64,000 nucleotides of DNA. Origin: Synechococcus sp. CS-1332 (GTDB taxonomy: Bacteria > Cyanobacteriota > Cyanobacteriia > PCC-6307 > Cyanobiaceae). The stretch lies in contig NZ_JAHLYP010000050.1 in assembly GCF_025127995.1 (NCBI RefSeq), forward strand, positions 1 through 64,000, given 5' to 3'. Each line of letters opens with the position of its first letter. Position 1 is the first letter of the stretch. The notes beneath the pieces are model-generated. The model made no database searches. It was not told the origin of the DNA and saw only the letters and a list, made by a program, of their open reading frames with translations. Positions 47,474 to 56,079 of this stretch are shown piece after piece. The position numbers and the translations under genes were made by a program.

Positions 47474-48508
47474 ATGCCTTCGATCCTGATCACCGGCGGC
47501 GCCGGTTTCATCGGCGTCAATGCCGCCCAGCACTTTGCCTCCCTGGGCTGGGAGGTCGTGGTTCTCGACAACCTGTCCCGTCGGGGCACGGAGGACAACC
47601 TCCGCTGGCTGCTCGACCAGCATCCAGAGATCGCCTTCCATCGGGTCGACATCCGTCAGGCGGAGGCCCTCACCGATGTCGTGGCCAATCTTCGTCCAGC
47701 GATGTTGCTGCACCTGGCGGCCCAAGTGGCGGTCACCACCTCCTACACCAACCCGCGAGAGGACTTCGAGATCAACGCCCTGGGCACCTTCAACGTCATG
47801 GAGGCGGTCAGGCTCCATTCCCCCGAGAGCTTCGTGCTCTACGCCTCCACGAACAAGGTTTACGGCGGCATGGAAACCGTGGCAGTGGAGATGACACCCC
47901 ATGGCTATCGCTTCCGGGATCTGCCCGCCGGCGTGCCGGAGAGCCAGCCCCTCGACTTCCACTCCCCCTATGGCTGCTCCAAGGGGGTCGCCGATCAGTA
48001 CACGATCGACTACGCCCGCATCTACGACCTGCACACCTGCGCCTTCCGCCAGTCCTGCATCTACGGCACCCGCCAGTTCGGCATCGAAGACCAGGGCTGG
48101 GTGGCCTGGTTCAGCATCGCCGCCCTTCTGGAGCGGCCGATCACTCTCTATGGCGACGGCTGGCAGACCCGGGATGTGCTCGACGTGCGGGACCTGGCCC
48201 GGGCCTACGAAGCCGCCTGGCACCACCGCGACACGATCAGCGGCCAGGCCTTCAACATCGGCGGCGGCCCCGTCAACACCCTCTGCCTGCGGGATCTGCT
48301 GCGCTTCCTTGAGGAGGAGCTGGCCATCACGCTCAGCCCCCTCAGCGGCCAGTCCCGACCCGGCGACCAGCCCGTGTTCATCTGCGATGTCACCAAGGCC
48401 GCCGAGCAGCTGGACTGGTCGCCGCAGATCAGCGTTGATGCGGGCGTGCGCCATCTGATCCGCTGGGTCCGCGACAACCGGGATCTGTTCGGCTGGCTGA
48501 AACAATGA
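47474..48508 (+). CDS. NAD-dependent sugar-nucleotide epimerase, CDP-paratose 2-epimerase-like
   Basis: 344 residues. The NAD motif ILITGGAGFIGVNAAQHF is at about residue 4. HLAAQVAVTTSYTNPREDFE, FVLYASTNKVYGGME and the catalytic YGCSK in FHSPYGCSKGVADQY are features of the extended SDRs, and the NKVYGG segment is like CDP-paratose 2-epimerases. FRQSCIYGTRQFGIEDQGW also fits. The substrate cannot be fixed; a CDP- or GDP-linked deoxysugar is possible. A 145-base gap upstream without a clear promoter; ATGA overlap with the next gene. Confidence 0.8.
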   Translation: MPSILITGGAGFIGVNAAQHFASLGWEVVVLDNLSRRGTEDNLRWLLDQHPEIAFHRVDIRQAEALTDVVANLRPAMLLHLAAQVAVTTSYTNPREDFEINALGTFNVMEAVRLHSPESFVLYASTNKVYGGMETVAVEMTPHGYRFRDLPAGVPESQPLDFHSPYGCSKGVADQYTIDYARIYDLHTCAFRQSCIYGTRQFGIEDQGWVAWFSIAALLERPITLYGDGWQTRDVLDVRDLARAYEAAWHHRDTISGQAFNIGGGPVNTLCLRDLLRFLEEELAITLSPLSGQSRPGDQPVFICDVTKAAEQLDWSPQISVDAGVRHLIRWVRDNRDLFGWLKQ

Positions 48509-49686
48509 AGCGGCGACGGGCCCTGATCAGCACCATCGAGCCGGTGGATGGGGGGGTTCCTGCCATGACCGCCTGCGTCGCCAGGATGCTCATGGAGCTC
48601 GACATCGAGCCCGTGTTCGCCTGGTATGCCCCCTGGAGCACCCATCCGACGCTGTCGGTTCCGCTCCATGCCGTCCCCAGCGGCCGGAGGCCCGGCCAGA
48701 TGCAGCGCCGCGTCTATGGCGACCACGAAGGCCACGGCCTGGGGGCCTGGCTGCCGGAGCTGGAGTTCACCCATTACCTGCCCAGGCGGGCCTGGCGGGA
48801 GCTGGTGACCGGCTGCGACCTGCATCTGTCGGTCACCGGCAATCCCCTCTGCGCCATCCCCTATGCCCGCCTGGGGATCCCCTTTCTGGCCTGGGTGGCC
48901 ACCCCCTGGCAGGACGATCGGGTGGACCGCGTCAAACGCTTTTCCCGGCCGAGGCGGCTGCTCGACCGGAGCCTCAACGGCCCGGTGCTGCGGCGGCTGG
49001 AGCGCCAGGTGCTCCAGGCCCCCCGGGGGCGCATCCTGGCGTTGAGCGGCTACACGGCCAAGGCCCTGGCGTCCATCGCCCGCCGCCCCATAGACGGGGT
49101 GATGCGCATGCCGGTGAATCCCGCCATCTTTTTTCCGGCGTCCGAACGGCTTGTGCCCTGGCGCATCGGCTTCGCCGGCCGTTATGCCGACCCACGCAAA
49201 CAGATCACCCTGCTGCTGGAGGCCGTGGCCAAACTCGTGGCGGCAGGGCAACCGGTGCAGCTCGTCCTGGCCGGCGAGCAGGACGTCCATCGCCTCCAGG
49301 ACCAGCTGGTCGCCATGGGTCTCGAAGGACGGGTGCAGTGCCACCCCTGCCTTGGCCCCAGCGCCCTGGCAACGGTGCTGCAGGGCCTGGATCTGTTCGT
49401 GATCCCCTCCCACCAGGAGGGCCTCTGCATTGCGGCCCTCGAGGCGATGGCCTGCGGGGTCCCGGTCGTCAGCACCCGCTGCGGCGGCCCCGAGGACTAC
49501 GTGATCGAGGCCCGCACGGGCCAGCTGGTGGCCAGCGAGCCCAGCGCCATGGCGGCGGCGATCGCGGCGATCTGCTCCGATCGGGGTCACCGCGACCGCC
49601 TTTCCGCCGGGGCGCTGGCCTGGGTGCGGGAGCAGGCCAGCCCGGACGCGGCCCGGCGCACCTTCCTGGCCCACCTGGAGGCCTAG
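48505..49686 (+). CDS. GT4-like glycosyltransferase
   Basis: 393 residues. RRALISTIEPVDGGVPAMTA opens the GT-B fold. WRIGFAGRYADPRKQITLLL and VLAGEQDVHRLQDQLV are in the donor half. IPSHQEGLCIAALEAMACGV has the E(X7)E pattern typical of retaining GT4 enzymes. It overlaps the epimerase gene (ATGA) and is followed by asnB after five bases. Confidence 0.87.
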   Translation: MKRRRALISTIEPVDGGVPAMTACVARMLMELDIEPVFAWYAPWSTHPTLSVPLHAVPSGRRPGQMQRRVYGDHEGHGLGAWLPELEFTHYLPRRAWRELVTGCDLHLSVTGNPLCAIPYARLGIPFLAWVATPWQDDRVDRVKRFSRPRRLLDRSLNGPVLRRLERQVLQAPRGRILALSGYTAKALASIARRPIDGVMRMPVNPAIFFPASERLVPWRIGFAGRYADPRKQITLLLEAVAKLVAAGQPVQLVLAGEQDVHRLQDQLVAMGLEGRVQCHPCLGPSALATVLQGLDLFVIPSHQEGLCIAALEAMACGVPVVSTRCGGPEDYVIEARTGQLVASEPSAMAAAIAAICSDRGHRDRLSAGALAWVREQASPDAARRTFLAHLEA

Positions 49687-49691
49687 AGCGG

Positions 49692-51509
49692 ATGTGCGGC
49701 ATCGCGGGCCAGCTGGGCCGGGAACCGGGCGACTTCGCCGCCAGGGTCGGCCCACGCCTCGCCCACCGGGGACCGGATGATGCCGGCGTCTGGCAGGACG
49801 CCGGGGCCTGCCTGGTCCACAGGCGCCTGGCGATTCTGGATCTCTCTCCGGTAGGCCACCAACCGATGGCCTCCCGGTGCGGCCGCTGGCAGCTGGTCTT
49901 CAACGGCGAGATCTACAACCACCCCGAGCTGCGTCGTCAGCTCGAAGCGGAGGGGCAGCACTTCCGGGGCAACGGCGACACCGAAGTCCTGCTGGCCTGG
50001 CTGATCCGCTGGGGACGGGACGGGTTGGCGGCGTTACGCGGCATGTTTGCCTTCTGTCTGTACGACACCCTGGAGCGCAGCGCCCTGCTCGCCCGCGATC
50101 CGCACGGCATCAAGCCCCTCTACCTGCGCAGCGGACCTGGGGGGTCCCTCTCCTTCGCCTCGGAACTGCGGGCGCTGTTGGCGGCTGATACCGGTCACCC
50201 CAGCCTGGATCGCCAGTCCCTGGCCCGCTACCTGGCCACCGGATCGGTGCCGGAGCCCGCCACCCTCGTGGCGGGCGTGCAGCGCCTGCCCTGCGGCCAC
50301 GCCGCCAGCTGGCGCCAGGGTGAGATGGCCGTGCATCCCTGGGGGGCCCTGCCGGAGAGCCTCGCAGGGGCCGCCATCGACGCCGGCATGACGGCGGCCG
50401 AGGCCGTGGCCCTCACCCGCTCGGCGCTCGAGGACTCGGTGGCGGCCCACATGGTGAGCGATGTGCCGGTGGGGCTGTTCCTCAGCGCCGGCCTTGACTC
50501 CGCCTCCCTGCTGGCGCTCGCCCCACGGGGACTGCACACCTTCACCATCGGGTTCGAGGCGGCAGGGGCCGGCGGCTTCGACGAATCCGGGCCGGCGGCC
50601 CGCATCGCCGCCCACTTCGGCGCCCATCACACGCCCCTGAACCTCACGGCCGACCAGGCCCGGCAGTGGCTGCCGACCTTCCTGGCCAGCCAGGACCAGC
50701 CCTCCATCGATGGATACAACACCTGGTGCGTGGCCCGGCTGGCCACGGAGCACGGGCTGAAGGTGGCCCTCTCCGGGCTTGGGGGCGATGAACTGTTCGG
50801 GGGCTACCCCAGCTTCCGGATGGTGCCGAAGCTCTGCCGCTGGCGCCGGCGGATCGGGCCGGCCGGGCCGCCGGCGGCCTGGATTCTGCACCGCCTGCCC
50901 CAGGGCCGCCGGGCCAGGCTTCAGCGGATCACGGGGCTGCTGGAGGGGCCTGCCTCCCTCGGGCGGGCCTACGGATGTTTCCGGGGTCTGTTCTCCCCCA
51001 CCGAGACCGAGCGCCTGCTGGAGCACTGGGGGCTCAGCGCATCATCTGGCGCCACAACGGCCGGGGAGGCCTCCGAGGGTGGGGCCGGGGGGCGCGAAGG
51101 GGTGGCCTGGCTCGAGGGCACCCGCTATCTGCGCAACCAGCTGTTACCGGACAGTGATGTGATGGCGATGGCCGCCGGGCTGGAACTGCGCCTGCCCCTG
51201 GTCGATGCCCAGCTGCAGCGCCGACTGGCGCCGATCCCCGCCGACCTGCGGCTGGCGGAGGGCAAACAGCTGCTGGCCAGCAGCCTGCCCGAACTGCCCG
51301 ACTGGTTCCTCAACCGCCCCAAGCAGGGGTTCCGTTTCCCGTTCCAGCTGTGGCTCGATGACCCGGCCTCCCCCCTGGCCCTGCGGCTGCCCTCGACGCC
51401 CAGGGGGATCGATCTGGCGCCCTGGTACCGGCGCTGGAGCCTGATGGTGCTGCAGCACTGGCTGGAGGTGCAACTCGGCCTCAGCCTGCCTGCGGCTCTT
51501 CGGCCGTGA
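49692..51509 (+). CDS. asnB: Asparagine synthase (glutamine-hydrolysing) homologue
   Basis: 605 residues beginning MCGIAGQLG, so Cys2 can act as the glutaminase nucleophile. LAHRGPDDAGVWQD, FNGEIYNHPELRRQLEA and GNGDTEVLLAWL form the N-terminal Ntn domain. The synthetase half has LFLSAGLDSASLLAL (PP-loop at about residue 263) and SGLGGDELFGGYPSFR. Carbohydrate-locus AsnB copies often amidate sugar carboxylates rather than aspartate. It stands between a GT4 and the carbamoyltransferase. The 258 bases that follow have no clear gene. Confidence 0.9.
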   Translation: MCGIAGQLGREPGDFAARVGPRLAHRGPDDAGVWQDAGACLVHRRLAILDLSPVGHQPMASRCGRWQLVFNGEIYNHPELRRQLEAEGQHFRGNGDTEVLLAWLIRWGRDGLAALRGMFAFCLYDTLERSALLARDPHGIKPLYLRSGPGGSLSFASELRALLAADTGHPSLDRQSLARYLATGSVPEPATLVAGVQRLPCGHAASWRQGEMAVHPWGALPESLAGAAIDAGMTAAEAVALTRSALEDSVAAHMVSDVPVGLFLSAGLDSASLLALAPRGLHTFTIGFEAAGAGGFDESGPAARIAAHFGAHHTPLNLTADQARQWLPTFLASQDQPSIDGYNTWCVARLATEHGLKVALSGLGGDELFGGYPSFRMVPKLCRWRRRIGPAGPPAAWILHRLPQGRRARLQRITGLLEGPASLGRAYGCFRGLFSPTETERLLEHWGLSASSGATTAGEASEGGAGGREGVAWLEGTRYLRNQLLPDSDVMAMAAGLELRLPLVDAQLQRRLAPIPADLRLAEGKQLLASSLPELPDWFLNRPKQGFRFPFQLWLDDPASPLALRLPSTPRGIDLAPWYRRWSLMVLQHWLEVQLGLSLPAALRP

Positions 51510-51767
51510 ACGACAGACACCGTCATGCGCCACCGGGTTGCCTCTAGGAATGTCCCCTAGGATCCCGCTGCCGCTGGGCATCCCACTCGCCGGGTCATCG
51601 GCTTCTTTGTTCCATCCTTTCGTTCGGGGATGTCGAGGCCGGCCGGATCCTGAGCTCCATCGTTTCGGCTCCATGGCTTTGCATCGGGTGGTGGATTCCT
51701 CGACCCTTGCGAGGGTGGCCGACCCCACCCGACTCTCCCTCCATCTGTCTTCCGGTTCACCAGCTCC

Positions 51768-53519
51768 ATGACGCTGATCCTGGGCATCAATGCCTTCCAC
51801 GCCGATGCGGCCGCCGCCCTGGTCCGGGATGGCGTGATCGTTGCCGCAGCAGAAGAGGAGCGCTTCCGCCGCATCAAGCACTGGGCCGGTTTTCCCTCCG
51901 AGGCCATGGCCTGGTGCCTGGCCGATGCCGGCGTGGGGCCGGCCGATCTCGACCACATCGCCATCAATTCCCAGCCGGGGGCCCACCGCTGGCGCAAGGT
52001 GGCCTACACCCTGGGGCACCGCCCCGATCCCCGCTTCCTGGTCGCCCGCTGGCGTAACAAGCGTGAGCGGGCCGGACTGGCCCAGCAACTGGCCCTGGCC
52101 TTCCCAGGGGTGGAGATCGCGGCCCGACTGCACTTCGTGGAGCACCACCGGGCCCACCTGGCCTCGGCCTTCTTCGCCTCCCCCTTCCAGGAGGCGGCCG
52201 TGATCTCGGTGGATGGGTTCGGTGACTTCGCCAGCGGAGCCTGGGGCCATGGCGAGGGCAACCAGCTCAACCTGGATGGCCAGATCTGGTTCCCCCATTC
52301 CCTGGGCGCCTTCTACACGGCGATCACCCAGTACCTGGGCTTCCCCAACTACGGCGACGAGTACAAGGTGATGGGACTGGCGCCCTATGGCCAGCCCACC
52401 CGGATGGAGGCCATGCGGCGCATCGTGCGGCTCCAGTCCGACGGCACCTATCGCCTGGATCTGCGCTACTTCCTGCACGCCACCCAGAAACTTCCACACC
52501 AGTGGAGCAATGGCGCACCGGTGGTGGGCGGCCACTGGAGCCCGGAGCTGGAATCCCTGCTCGGCCCTGCCCGCCAGGCGGAGGAGCCGCTCCAGCAGCA
52601 CCACATGGACATCGCCCGCTCGGCCCAGGCGATGTACGAGGAAGCCTTCTTTCACCTGCTGCGGGCCCTGCACCGCAGCCACCCCAGCGACCAGCTCTGC
52701 ATCGCCGGGGGCTGCGGTGCCAACTCGGTGGCCAACGGCAAGGTGACCCTGGCCACCCCGTTCCAACGGGTCTATGTGCAGGCGGCGGCCGGTGACGCCG
52801 GGGGCGCCCTCGGCGCCGCCCTGGATGTGTGGCACGGCCTGGGACGGTCCCGCAGTGCGCCCATGCGCCATGCCTATCTGGGCAGCCAGCCGGCCCCCGG
52901 GGAAATCGAGGAGCTGCTGGCCAGTCCGGCCACCCGCGCGGCCCTGGAGCAGGCCCAGTGCAGCCTCGAGCTACCGGAGGAAGGGGACCTCTGCCAGCAA
53001 GTGGCGATGGCGATCGCGGAGGGGCTGGTGATCGGCTGGTTTGATGGCCGCATGGAGTGGGGACCAAGGGCCCTGGGCCACCGTTCAATCCTCGGCGACC
53101 CCCGCCGCGCCGACATGAAGGATATCCTCAACCTCAAGATCAAGCGGAGGGAATCGTTCCGTCCGTTCGCCCCTTCGGTGCTGGAGGAGGCCGTCGGCGA
53201 CTGGTTCAGCCTTGATGGGGAGGTGCCCTTCATGATGCAGGTGTATCCGATCCGTGAGGAGCAACGCACCCGGATCCCGGCCGTGACCCACGTGGACGGC
53301 AGTGGCCGTCTCCAGACCGTGAATGCGGCGGACAATGGTCGCTACTACCGCCTGATCCGGGCCTTCGCCGACCAGACCGGCGTACCGATGGTGCTCAACA
53401 CCTCGTTCAACGAAAACGAACCGATCGTCTGTACCCCTGCTCAGGCCCTCGACTGCTTCCTGCGCACTCGCATGGATCTGCTGGTGCTGGGTGACGTTCT
53501 GATCCGCCGGCAGGGGTGA
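51768..53519 (+). CDS. NodU/CmcH-type carbamoyltransferase
   Basis: 583 residues, the normal length. The N-terminus ILGINAFHADAAAALVRDG, the metal/ATP-binding EHHRAHLASAFFASPF and SVDGFGDFASGAWG, the GGCGANSVANGKV loop and the C-terminal GPRALGHRSILGDPR, FRPFAPSVLEE and VLNTSFNENEPIVCTP are all family signatures. It transfers carbamoyl from carbamoyl phosphate, with ATP, to a sugar hydroxyl as in nodulation factors and some antibiotics. Here it would carbamoylate the glycan. The start is the ATG at 51768. Confidence 0.9.
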   Translation: MTLILGINAFHADAAAALVRDGVIVAAAEEERFRRIKHWAGFPSEAMAWCLADAGVGPADLDHIAINSQPGAHRWRKVAYTLGHRPDPRFLVARWRNKRERAGLAQQLALAFPGVEIAARLHFVEHHRAHLASAFFASPFQEAAVISVDGFGDFASGAWGHGEGNQLNLDGQIWFPHSLGAFYTAITQYLGFPNYGDEYKVMGLAPYGQPTRMEAMRRIVRLQSDGTYRLDLRYFLHATQKLPHQWSNGAPVVGGHWSPELESLLGPARQAEEPLQQHHMDIARSAQAMYEEAFFHLLRALHRSHPSDQLCIAGGCGANSVANGKVTLATPFQRVYVQAAAGDAGGALGAALDVWHGLGRSRSAPMRHAYLGSQPAPGEIEELLASPATRAALEQAQCSLELPEEGDLCQQVAMAIAEGLVIGWFDGRMEWGPRALGHRSILGDPRRADMKDILNLKIKRRESFRPFAPSVLEEAVGDWFSLDGEVPFMMQVYPIREEQRTRIPAVTHVDGSGRLQTVNAADNGRYYRLIRAFADQTGVPMVLNTSFNENEPIVCTPAQALDCFLRTRMDLLVLGDVLIRRQG

Positions 53520-54385
53520 GCGCCTCCGCTGCCGCCGGCGCGGGACCCACTGCCTCCGGCGCGGGACCCAGGCTCAGCCTGATCATTCCCACCCTCGATT
53601 CCCACCCGCTGCTGCCCCGTCTGGTCACGTCCCTGCGGCGCCAGAGCTGGCCCCACTGGCAGGTGCTGTTCATCGATGGCCCCAGCGGCCTGGAGCATCG
53701 GGCCTGGCTGGACGCCCTCTGCCACCGAGACAAGCGCTTCACCTGGCAGCCCCAGGATCCGGCGTTTCCGGGCATCTTCGGCGCGATGAACCAGGGCTTC
53801 CGTGCCGCACCTGCGGATCACTGGCTGCTGTTCTGGGGCAGTGATGACTGGGCACCCGGACCCACCGTGCTTGAAGAGGCGCTCAAAGCGACCCGGCCGG
53901 ACTCGCCGGGGGGCGACCCGCCGGATCTGGTGGTCTGCAGCGGCCGTTATGCGGGGGCTGGACAGGACGGGGCGATCCAGCTTGGTCGCCGCACGGCCTT
54001 CTCCAGCTGCAGGGCTTACCGCCTCAGCCTGTTTCTGGGCTCCACCCCACCGCACCAGGCCACCCTCATCGGCCCGGGGGCCCGCCGCCGCACCGATCAG
54101 TTCGCGGAACCCTTCCGGCTCTCCGCCGACCTGGACTACTTCCTGCGCCTGAGTGGCTGCGCCGATCTTTCGGCGCGGGGGCTGGATCTGGAGCTGGTGC
54201 ACATGGGCGAAGCCGGTGTCAGCGGCCAGCAGACCCGCCGACGGCTTCAAGAGGTCAGGCTGGCCTATGGCCGGGCGTTCGGGTGGCTCTGGTGGATCCC
54301 CTTCAGCCTTCGCTACGGGCGGCGTCTGTGGAGCCGGCTGCCTTCGCTGGGAAGGGAACGGAAAGCAACGGGACGGGGCGGATAA
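53516..54385 (+). CDS. GT2 family glycosyltransferase
   Basis: 289 residues from a GTG overlapping the carbamoyltransferase stop (GTGA). LSLIIPTLDSHPLLPRLVTS begins the GT-A fold at about residue 20, and LLFWGSDDWAPGPTVLEEAL holds the metal-binding acidic pair (SDD). FRLSADLDYFLRLSGCADLS is the catalytic-base loop. A 21-base duplicated stretch (53528-53569) codes for a Gly/Ala-rich N-terminus. Donor unknown. Confidence 0.8.
   Translation: MSASAAAGAGPTASGAGPRLSLIIPTLDSHPLLPRLVTSLRRQSWPHWQVLFIDGPSGLEHRAWLDALCHRDKRFTWQPQDPAFPGIFGAMNQGFRAAPADHWLLFWGSDDWAPGPTVLEEALKATRPDSPGGDPPDLVVCSGRYAGAGQDGAIQLGRRTAFSSCRAYRLSLFLGSTPPHQATLIGPGARRRTDQFAEPFRLSADLDYFLRLSGCADLSARGLDLELVHMGEAGVSGQQTRRRLQEVRLAYGRAFGWLWWIPFSLRYGRRLWSRLPSLGRERKATGRGG
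53528..53569 (+). repeat. Two-copy 21-base tandem repeat
   Basis: Two adjacent 21-base units, differing at two positions, encode AAAGAGP-TASGAGP at the start of the GT2 gene. The duplication is in frame. It may be a recent slippage or a low-complexity leader. Confidence 0.7.
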
Positions 54386-54413
54386 GCTGCCACAACCTTG
54401 CGCGTCGATTCCC

Positions 54414-55148
54414 TTGCCAGAGGAGAACGAGCCTGCTGGGGCAGACAGCAAGAGACGGCGGAAACGAGTCAGAAGCAGAATTCCACGGCGACCCGAGGGT
54501 TCCCTCCTGCAGCGCCTCTGGTGGGACCCCAGAACCCGCTTTGGCGCCATGGGCCTGGCGGGCGTCGCCATGGTCGTCTGGTTCTTCGCACCCGCCTGGC
54601 AGGGAACCCGGCGGTCCACTCCACAGCCGAAGAAGGACGCGATCACGGCGCCCAGAACGGGCGTCGGGGCAGGAACTCAGGTGATCACCGCCTTCATCGA
54701 GGATCCCTGGCGCAGCCAGACGGCCCTGCTGCTCTGGCGGGAGCGACCAGGCGCGCTGCTGGTGCTTCAGGGAAACGCCGAGTACCAGGCCATCACCTAC
54801 AACCATCTCCGCAACCGACGGCTCTGGCCCCAGGACACCTCGAAACTGCTGCGCCTGGTTCCCGGCTGCGACACGGTCGGACAGGTGACCGCCCTGGCGC
54901 GACAGCTGGAGAGCAGACCCGGGCCAGGCCATCTCACGTTCGTGACTGCTGAAACCCACATGGCCCGTACACTCGCCATCGCGCGGATCGTCTATGCCGG
55001 CACCGGCTGGCAGGTGGATGGCTCCGACGCCGAGACGGGTGATCTGCGGCCCGAATCCCAGCTGCGTCTCTGGCGCGACCAGCTGCGAGCCTCCCTGTGG
55101 CGTCTGACGGGGTGGGATGGCCGCCTCGACGGCAACGCATGCATTTGA
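54414..55148 (+). CDS. YdcF/SanA-like (DUF218) membrane protein, degenerate
   Basis: About 244 residues from a TTG at 54414. A basic N-terminus (KRRRKRVRSRIPRR) precedes one transmembrane helix GLAGVAMVVWFFAPAW, then a soluble domain. LLVLQGNAEYQAITYNHLRN and LTFVTAETHMARTLAIARIV resemble the DUF218 segments around the GG and the HMPRA motifs, but the usual GG is missing and the rest is changed. An ATG at 54549 just before the helix is an alternative start. Its end overlaps the next gene by 32 bases. Role in the envelope unknown. Confidence 0.5.
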   Translation: MPEENEPAGADSKRRRKRVRSRIPRRPEGSLLQRLWWDPRTRFGAMGLAGVAMVVWFFAPAWQGTRRSTPQPKKDAITAPRTGVGAGTQVITAFIEDPWRSQTALLLWRERPGALLVLQGNAEYQAITYNHLRNRRLWPQDTSKLLRLVPGCDTVGQVTALARQLESRPGPGHLTFVTAETHMARTLAIARIVYAGTGWQVDGSDAETGDLRPESQLRLWRDQLRASLWRLTGWDGRLDGNACI

Positions 55149-56079
55149 TCCCACTTTGACCCTCCCCGGCCCTGTCCCGATCACGCTCTTCGGGGCCACG
55201 ACCCCGAGTGGCCAGGCCCTGATCGAGCTGGCCAGGGGCCGGCGTCTGGTGGTGGCCGGCCGGCGTCCACCACTGCCGCCGGCCGGCGGCGGCGATCCAC
55301 CGCCTTTCCTGCCCTGCGATCTGGAGACGTCCAGCGGTGAGGAGCAACCGCCCAGGGGGTTGCTGGTGAGCTTTGCGCCCATCTGGTCGTTCGCCCCCTG
55401 GCTGGCCCGTTACGCCAGCAGCAACCCGGCCGGTTTCGCCGCTGTGCAGGGGGTGATCGCCTGCTCCTCCTCCTCCGTGATCACCAAACGGTTCGCCGCC
55501 AATGGCTTCGACCGGGATCTGGTGCAACGGCTGCGGCAGGCGGAAGAGCAGCTGACGCTGACCTGCGCTGCCCAGGCACGCCCCCTTCGCATCCTGGCTC
55601 CCACCCTCATTTACGGCCAGGCCGGCCCCCTTGGGGATCGCAACCTGAGCAAGCTGCGCCAGCTGCTGCGCCGGCTGCCCCTGCTGCCGTTGCCCGGCCA
55701 GGGTGGCCTGCGGCAGCCCATCCACTGCCGCCAGCTGGCCGCTGTGGCCCTGCATCTGGCCGACCGCCTGCCCCAGGACGGATTTGATCCTGCCCAGCCG
55801 GTCCACCTGCCCCTGGGTGGCGACGACACCCTGGCCTATGCCGTCATGCTCCGGCGCCTTCAGAACGCGACCGAGCTGGGCGATGCGGCCCGATCCTGCC
55901 GGCTGCTGGCCCTGCCGCCACGCTTCTTCCTGGCCCTCGCCGCGCCACTGCTGTTGCTTTCCCCAAAAACCTTCGAGGCGGTGCTGCGCATGGGCGCCGA
56001 CCTGGCCGGGTTCACCCCGGCCCATCGCATCCTGGGGGGGGCCCCCGAACCTTTTCCGGTGCTGCCGCTGGCTCCATGA
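55117..56079 (+). CDS. SDR-like NAD-dependent epimerase, catalytic site degenerate
   Basis: 320 residues. ITLFGATTPSGQALIELARG is the Rossmann NAD motif, although the first Gly region is altered. GVIACSSSSVITKRFAANGF is where an active SDR would have a Ser-Tyr-Lys triad; no YXXXK is present. LRQPIHCRQLAAVALHLADR resembles the C-terminal substrate loop. It may be a binding or scaffold protein or a changed enzyme. It precedes the MraY-like gene with an ATGA overlap, as seen in other O-antigen loci. The ATG at 55117 lies within the previous gene; a TTG at 55156 would avoid most of the overlap. Confidence 0.55.
   Translation: MAASTATHAFDPTLTLPGPVPITLFGATTPSGQALIELARGRRLVVAGRRPPLPPAGGGDPPPFLPCDLETSSGEEQPPRGLLVSFAPIWSFAPWLARYASSNPAGFAAVQGVIACSSSSVITKRFAANGFDRDLVQRLRQAEEQLTLTCAAQARPLRILAPTLIYGQAGPLGDRNLSKLRQLLRRLPLLPLPGQGGLRQPIHCRQLAAVALHLADRLPQDGFDPAQPVHLPLGGDDTLAYAVMLRRLQNATELGDAARSCRLLALPPRFFLALAAPLLLLSPKTFEAVLRMGADLAGFTPAHRILGGAPEPFPVLPLAP

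Noticed and set aside
50247-50264. VPEPAT resembling a PEP-CTERM sorting signal
   Set aside because: It lies inside asnB where asparagine synthases have a conserved Pro-rich segment, is not near the C-terminus and is not followed by a transmembrane helix and basic tail.
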